Shown here: in pieces, positions 6,230 to 8,219 of the stretch | Position numbering within the stretch: position 1 is the stretch's first letter | Layout: each line of letters begins with the position of its first letter | Assembly (NCBI GenBank): GCA_020344865.1 | Contig: CP070830.1 | Location: 937,720 to 945,938, forward strand | Reading direction: 5' to 3' | DNA: 8,219 bases | Origin: Planctomycetota bacterium | GTDB lineage: Bacteria > Planctomycetota > Phycisphaerae > Sedimentisphaerales > Anaerobacaceae | Made by a program: the position numbers and the translations under genes | Notes under the pieces: model-generated | Database searches by the model: none | Told to the model about the DNA's origin: nothing | What the model saw: only the letters and a program-made list of their open reading frames with translations

Positions 6230-6314
6230 TAGATTGGTATGGGGGCTTTTGGGGGCCTCTACAATCGTGGGTGGTCTCATTAGCTTTGGGATAACAGGCC
6301 TCGCGATAAAATCA

Positions 6315-6343
6315 TTGATATTGCTGTGGTAACAGTGTATATT
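6315..6343 (+). promoter_or_regulatory. Sigma70-type promoter of the FG-GAP gene
   Basis: TTGATA (6315-6320, 5 of 6 to TTGACA) and TATATT (6338-6343, 5 of 6 to TATAAT) have an ideal 17-base spacer. The predicted start of transcription is near 6350, giving a leader of about 30 bases that contains the GGAGG ribosome binding site at 6368-6372. This is the best promoter match in the window. Its position after a 140-base stretch with no gene suggests that the FG-GAP gene is transcribed independently of the TPR gene. Confidence 0.6.
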
Positions 6344-6367
6344 GATGTTATTGGCTGAATTTGCTTT

Positions 6368-6372
6368 GGAGG
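6368..6372 (+). promoter_or_regulatory. Ribosome binding site that fixes a GTG start
   Basis: GGAGG lies 8 bases before the GTG at 6381, which identifies this GTG as the start. The protein then begins directly with a short basic segment and a signal peptide. The same GGAGG-to-start distance of 8 would apply to the ATT at 644 of the beta-helix/dockerin gene. Confidence 0.75.
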
Positions 6373-6380
6373 ATTTCGTT

Positions 6381-8219
6381 GTGTGGCCGATTAAAGCGAC
6401 AGTTGCAGTTGTTTTTACAGTTTTAATGGCGGGAAGTGTGCTTGCAGAGGATGTGGACGTCAATAGTCTCGCGGCGTACTACGGCTTTGAGGATATGGAG
6501 GTAATCAAATTAGACTGGGGCATACAGAACCTGAGAATTGCCGATTTTAACGGGGATGGCCGTAATGATATTGCGGTGGTTAACAACAGAAAGGCCAAGA
6601 TAGAACTTTTGATTCAGAAAGAGGATGTCAGTCCGGGCGAAGCAGAGGTGGCCGTTGACCCTGAGGATGTTGATATAAATTTGCTGACCCCCCCTACCCG
6701 GTTCGACTCGCAGAATGTAGCGGTTTCACAGAAGGTGTACAGTTTCGTTTGCGGCGATTTGAACTCAGATGGGATGATGGACCTGGCTTTCTACGGTGAG
6801 CCGAAGGGTTTGTATATCATATTACAAAAGGCGGGCGAGGCGGAGGCCGGTGAGGTGCGGAGATTGAAATGGCGCACGAGAAAGAAAATCAAGATTGACG
6901 ATGGTCTTGTGACGGCGGATGTGCTTGTATGTGCGGATTTGAATAATGACGGAGCTGATGATTTGGCGTTGGCCGGACGGGATGCGGTTTATCTGATTCT
7001 GCAAAAGGCGGATGGTTCGTTAGCTGAGCCAGTGAAGTATCCGACTACCGCCCTTACGCTGGGAGTTGAGGTTGGCGACACGAATGGTGATGGTATCAAC
7101 GACCTTGTTTTGATAGCAAATGACAGGGAGGAACCGATTCACGTCAGGTTTGGGCTTGAAACCGGGCAGCTGGGGCCGCAGGAGCGGTTTTTTATTGAAA
7201 AGCCGTTTGCGCTGCAGCTTTACGACGTTGACGGGGCTGATGGCGATGAGATACTGAGCGTAAACAGCGGAGGCGGGCGGTTAATTTGTTATGAGTACGG
7301 CAGTGAGAAGGGGGCGGATGCCGATTGGCCGGTGCTGTTTTATCCCCTTGCCTCAGGGGAAGGAAGTACGAGACGGGATTTGGCTGTAGGGGATTTAGAC
7401 GGTGATGTTTTGGCTGATGTTGTGATAAGCGAGCCAGGGGCAGCGGAGCTTATTTTATACAGACAAAGGGCGGGACTTGGATTGTCTGAGCCGGTAAGGT
7501 TCCCGGCCTTTGCCGACATTGAAAGTCTGTCCGGCGCGGACGTTGACGGCGACGGCAAGACTGAGGTTGTTGTTTTGAGCGTTAAGGAGAAGGTAATCGG
7601 GCTGGCGGAGTTCGAAGAGGAGAGACTGTCGTTTCCCAAGCCCCTTGCAATAGTTGGCGAGCCGTTGGCGGTGGATATTGCCGACGTGGACCACGACGGT
7701 GGTACTGATTGTGTTTATGTATCCAAGGATGCCAATGATATGAGGGCTCTGAGGGTGATTTATGACATGGGACAGGCGGATGAAGCGGCAGATACCGGCG
7801 AATACGAGGGAAGCGGGCCTGCGCTGGAGCTGGAAGAGCTTGCGTCCAATCCTGATGGTTTAAGGGTCCTTGATGTTGACCAGGACGGCCTCGAGGATAT
7901 TTTGATATTTGTCAAATATGAACTTCCCCTGTTGGTTCGTCAGACCCAGAAGCGCAGCTTTGAGTTGATTGATTCTCCTGGCGCTCAGATGAGTCTGATT
8001 AAAGATGCGTTTATGCGTTCCATAGCTGTTGCGGATGTTGACGGCCAGGCTGGGGAGGAGCTGCTGGTGGCGCAACAGAACTTTGCAAGAAGTCTTGTTT
8101 TCGCAGGCGGTGAGGGCTGGAGTATTATCGACCAGTACAATGCGCGAGGGACGGAAGACAGGATACTGGCAGTAGCAGCCTTTGATATATACGGTGAGGG
8201 TTCGGATTCTCGACCCGCG
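6381..8219 (+). CDS. Secreted FG-GAP/VCBS repeat (beta-propeller) protein, 3' end outside the window
   Basis: The frame is open from the GTG at 6381 to the last base, giving 613 codons without a stop. Residues 1-22 form a clear Sec signal peptide with a Val-Leu-Ala cleavage site before Glu23. Ten integrin-alpha-like calcium loops of the form D-x-(D/N)-x-D-G-x-x-D-(I/L/V) begin at Asp55, 126, 186, 233, 282, 338, 387, 435, 498 and 552, spaced 47-71 residues apart, with a possible eleventh at Asp602. Each is followed by a hydrophobic strand, as in FG-GAP/VCBS propeller blades. The loops at 282, 338 and 552 are imperfect. Such proteins are extracellular, calcium-stabilised and usually bind or display rather than catalyse. 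No enzymatic domain is visible in the part seen, and one could follow downstream. It has its own promoter and is not obviously tied to the upstream operon. Confidence 0.85.
   Translation, partial: MWPIKATVAVVFTVLMAGSVLAEDVDVNSLAAYYGFEDMEVIKLDWGIQNLRIADFNGDGRNDIAVVNNRKAKIELLIQKEDVSPGEAEVAVDPEDVDINLLTPPTRFDSQNVAVSQKVYSFVCGDLNSDGMMDLAFYGEPKGLYIILQKAGEAEAGEVRRLKWRTRKKIKIDDGLVTADVLVCADLNNDGADDLALAGRDAVYLILQKADGSLAEPVKYPTTALTLGVEVGDTNGDGINDLVLIANDREEPIHVRFGLETGQLGPQERFFIEKPFALQLYDVDGADGDEILSVNSGGGRLICYEYGSEKGADADWPVLFYPLASGEGSTRRDLAVGDLDGDVLADVVISEPGAAELILYRQRAGLGLSEPVRFPAFADIESLSGADVDGDGKTEVVVLSVKEKVIGLAEFEEERLSFPKPLAIVGEPLAVDIADVDHDGGTDCVYVSKDANDMRALRVIYDMGQADEAADTGEYEGSGPALELEELASNPDGLRVLDVDQDGLEDILIFVKYELPLLVRQTQKRSFELIDSPGAQMSLIKDAFMRSIAVADVDGQAGEELLVAQQNFARSLVFAGGEGWSIIDQYNARGTEDRILAVAAFDIYGEGSDSRPA

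Noticed and set aside
6213..6260. Hairpin after the TPR gene as a rho-independent terminator
   Set aside because: The stem is only 6 bp and is followed by G-rich sequence instead of a T-run.
6241..6290. Four G-runs (6241-6245, 6251-6255, 6269-6271, 6288-6290) as a G-quadruplex
   Set aside because: Two loops are 13 and 16 bases long and two runs have only three Gs, so stability would be poor. G-runs are frequent on this strand throughout the window.
6227..6463. 78-codon - strand frame covering the intergenic gap before the FG-GAP gene
   Set aside because: It overlaps the promoter, the ribosome binding site and the signal-peptide codons of the + strand gene, and its translation is Thr/Ser/Asn-rich without any motif.

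Overview
The window reads as a piece of a Planctomycetota chromosome, most likely class Phycisphaerae. This is inferred from protein style. One secreted protein ends in two dockerin-like repeats of the form V-D-F-x-D-(I/F)-G-x-(F/L)-x-D-x-W-L and carries a parallel beta-helix with 'DPND...TIIDGN' wording, both common in that class. A large secreted FG-GAP/VCBS protein lies nearby. No rRNA, tRNA or other phylogenetic marker is present, so the assignment is provisional. All recognisable genes are on the + strand.

Layout: (1) bases 1-132 hold the 3' end of an unidentified gene. (2) 198-503 encodes a complete DUF167/YggU-family protein. (3) 659-2971 encodes a cysteine-rich exported protein with a signal peptide, a PepSY-like segment, a caspase/gingipain-like (clan CD) region with a candidate His/Cys dyad, a right-handed beta-helix and a C-terminal dockerin-like pair. 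Its most plausible start may be a non-standard ATT at 644, and its Shine-Dalgarno sequence sits in the loop of a perfect 6-bp hairpin. (4) 3073-4500 encodes a MATE efflux transporter. (5) 4571-6172 encodes an exported SirB1/transglutaminase-like protein with nine uninterrupted 34-residue TPRs. (6) 6381 to the window end holds the 5' part (613 codons, no stop) of a secreted FG-GAP/VCBS beta-propeller protein, with a strong sigma70-type promoter and a textbook ribosome binding site.

Three of the four large genes carry Sec-type signal sequences and the fourth is an integral membrane transporter, so the region is biased toward the cell envelope and exterior. MATE and SirB1-TPR may be co-transcribed: the gap is 70 bases and no promoter was recognised in it. 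The beta-helix, MATE and FG-GAP genes each have their own promoter candidate. Nothing proves that the four act together. No CRISPR array, insertion sequence, RNA gene or convincing rho-independent terminator was seen, and no non-coding gap exceeds about 210 bases.
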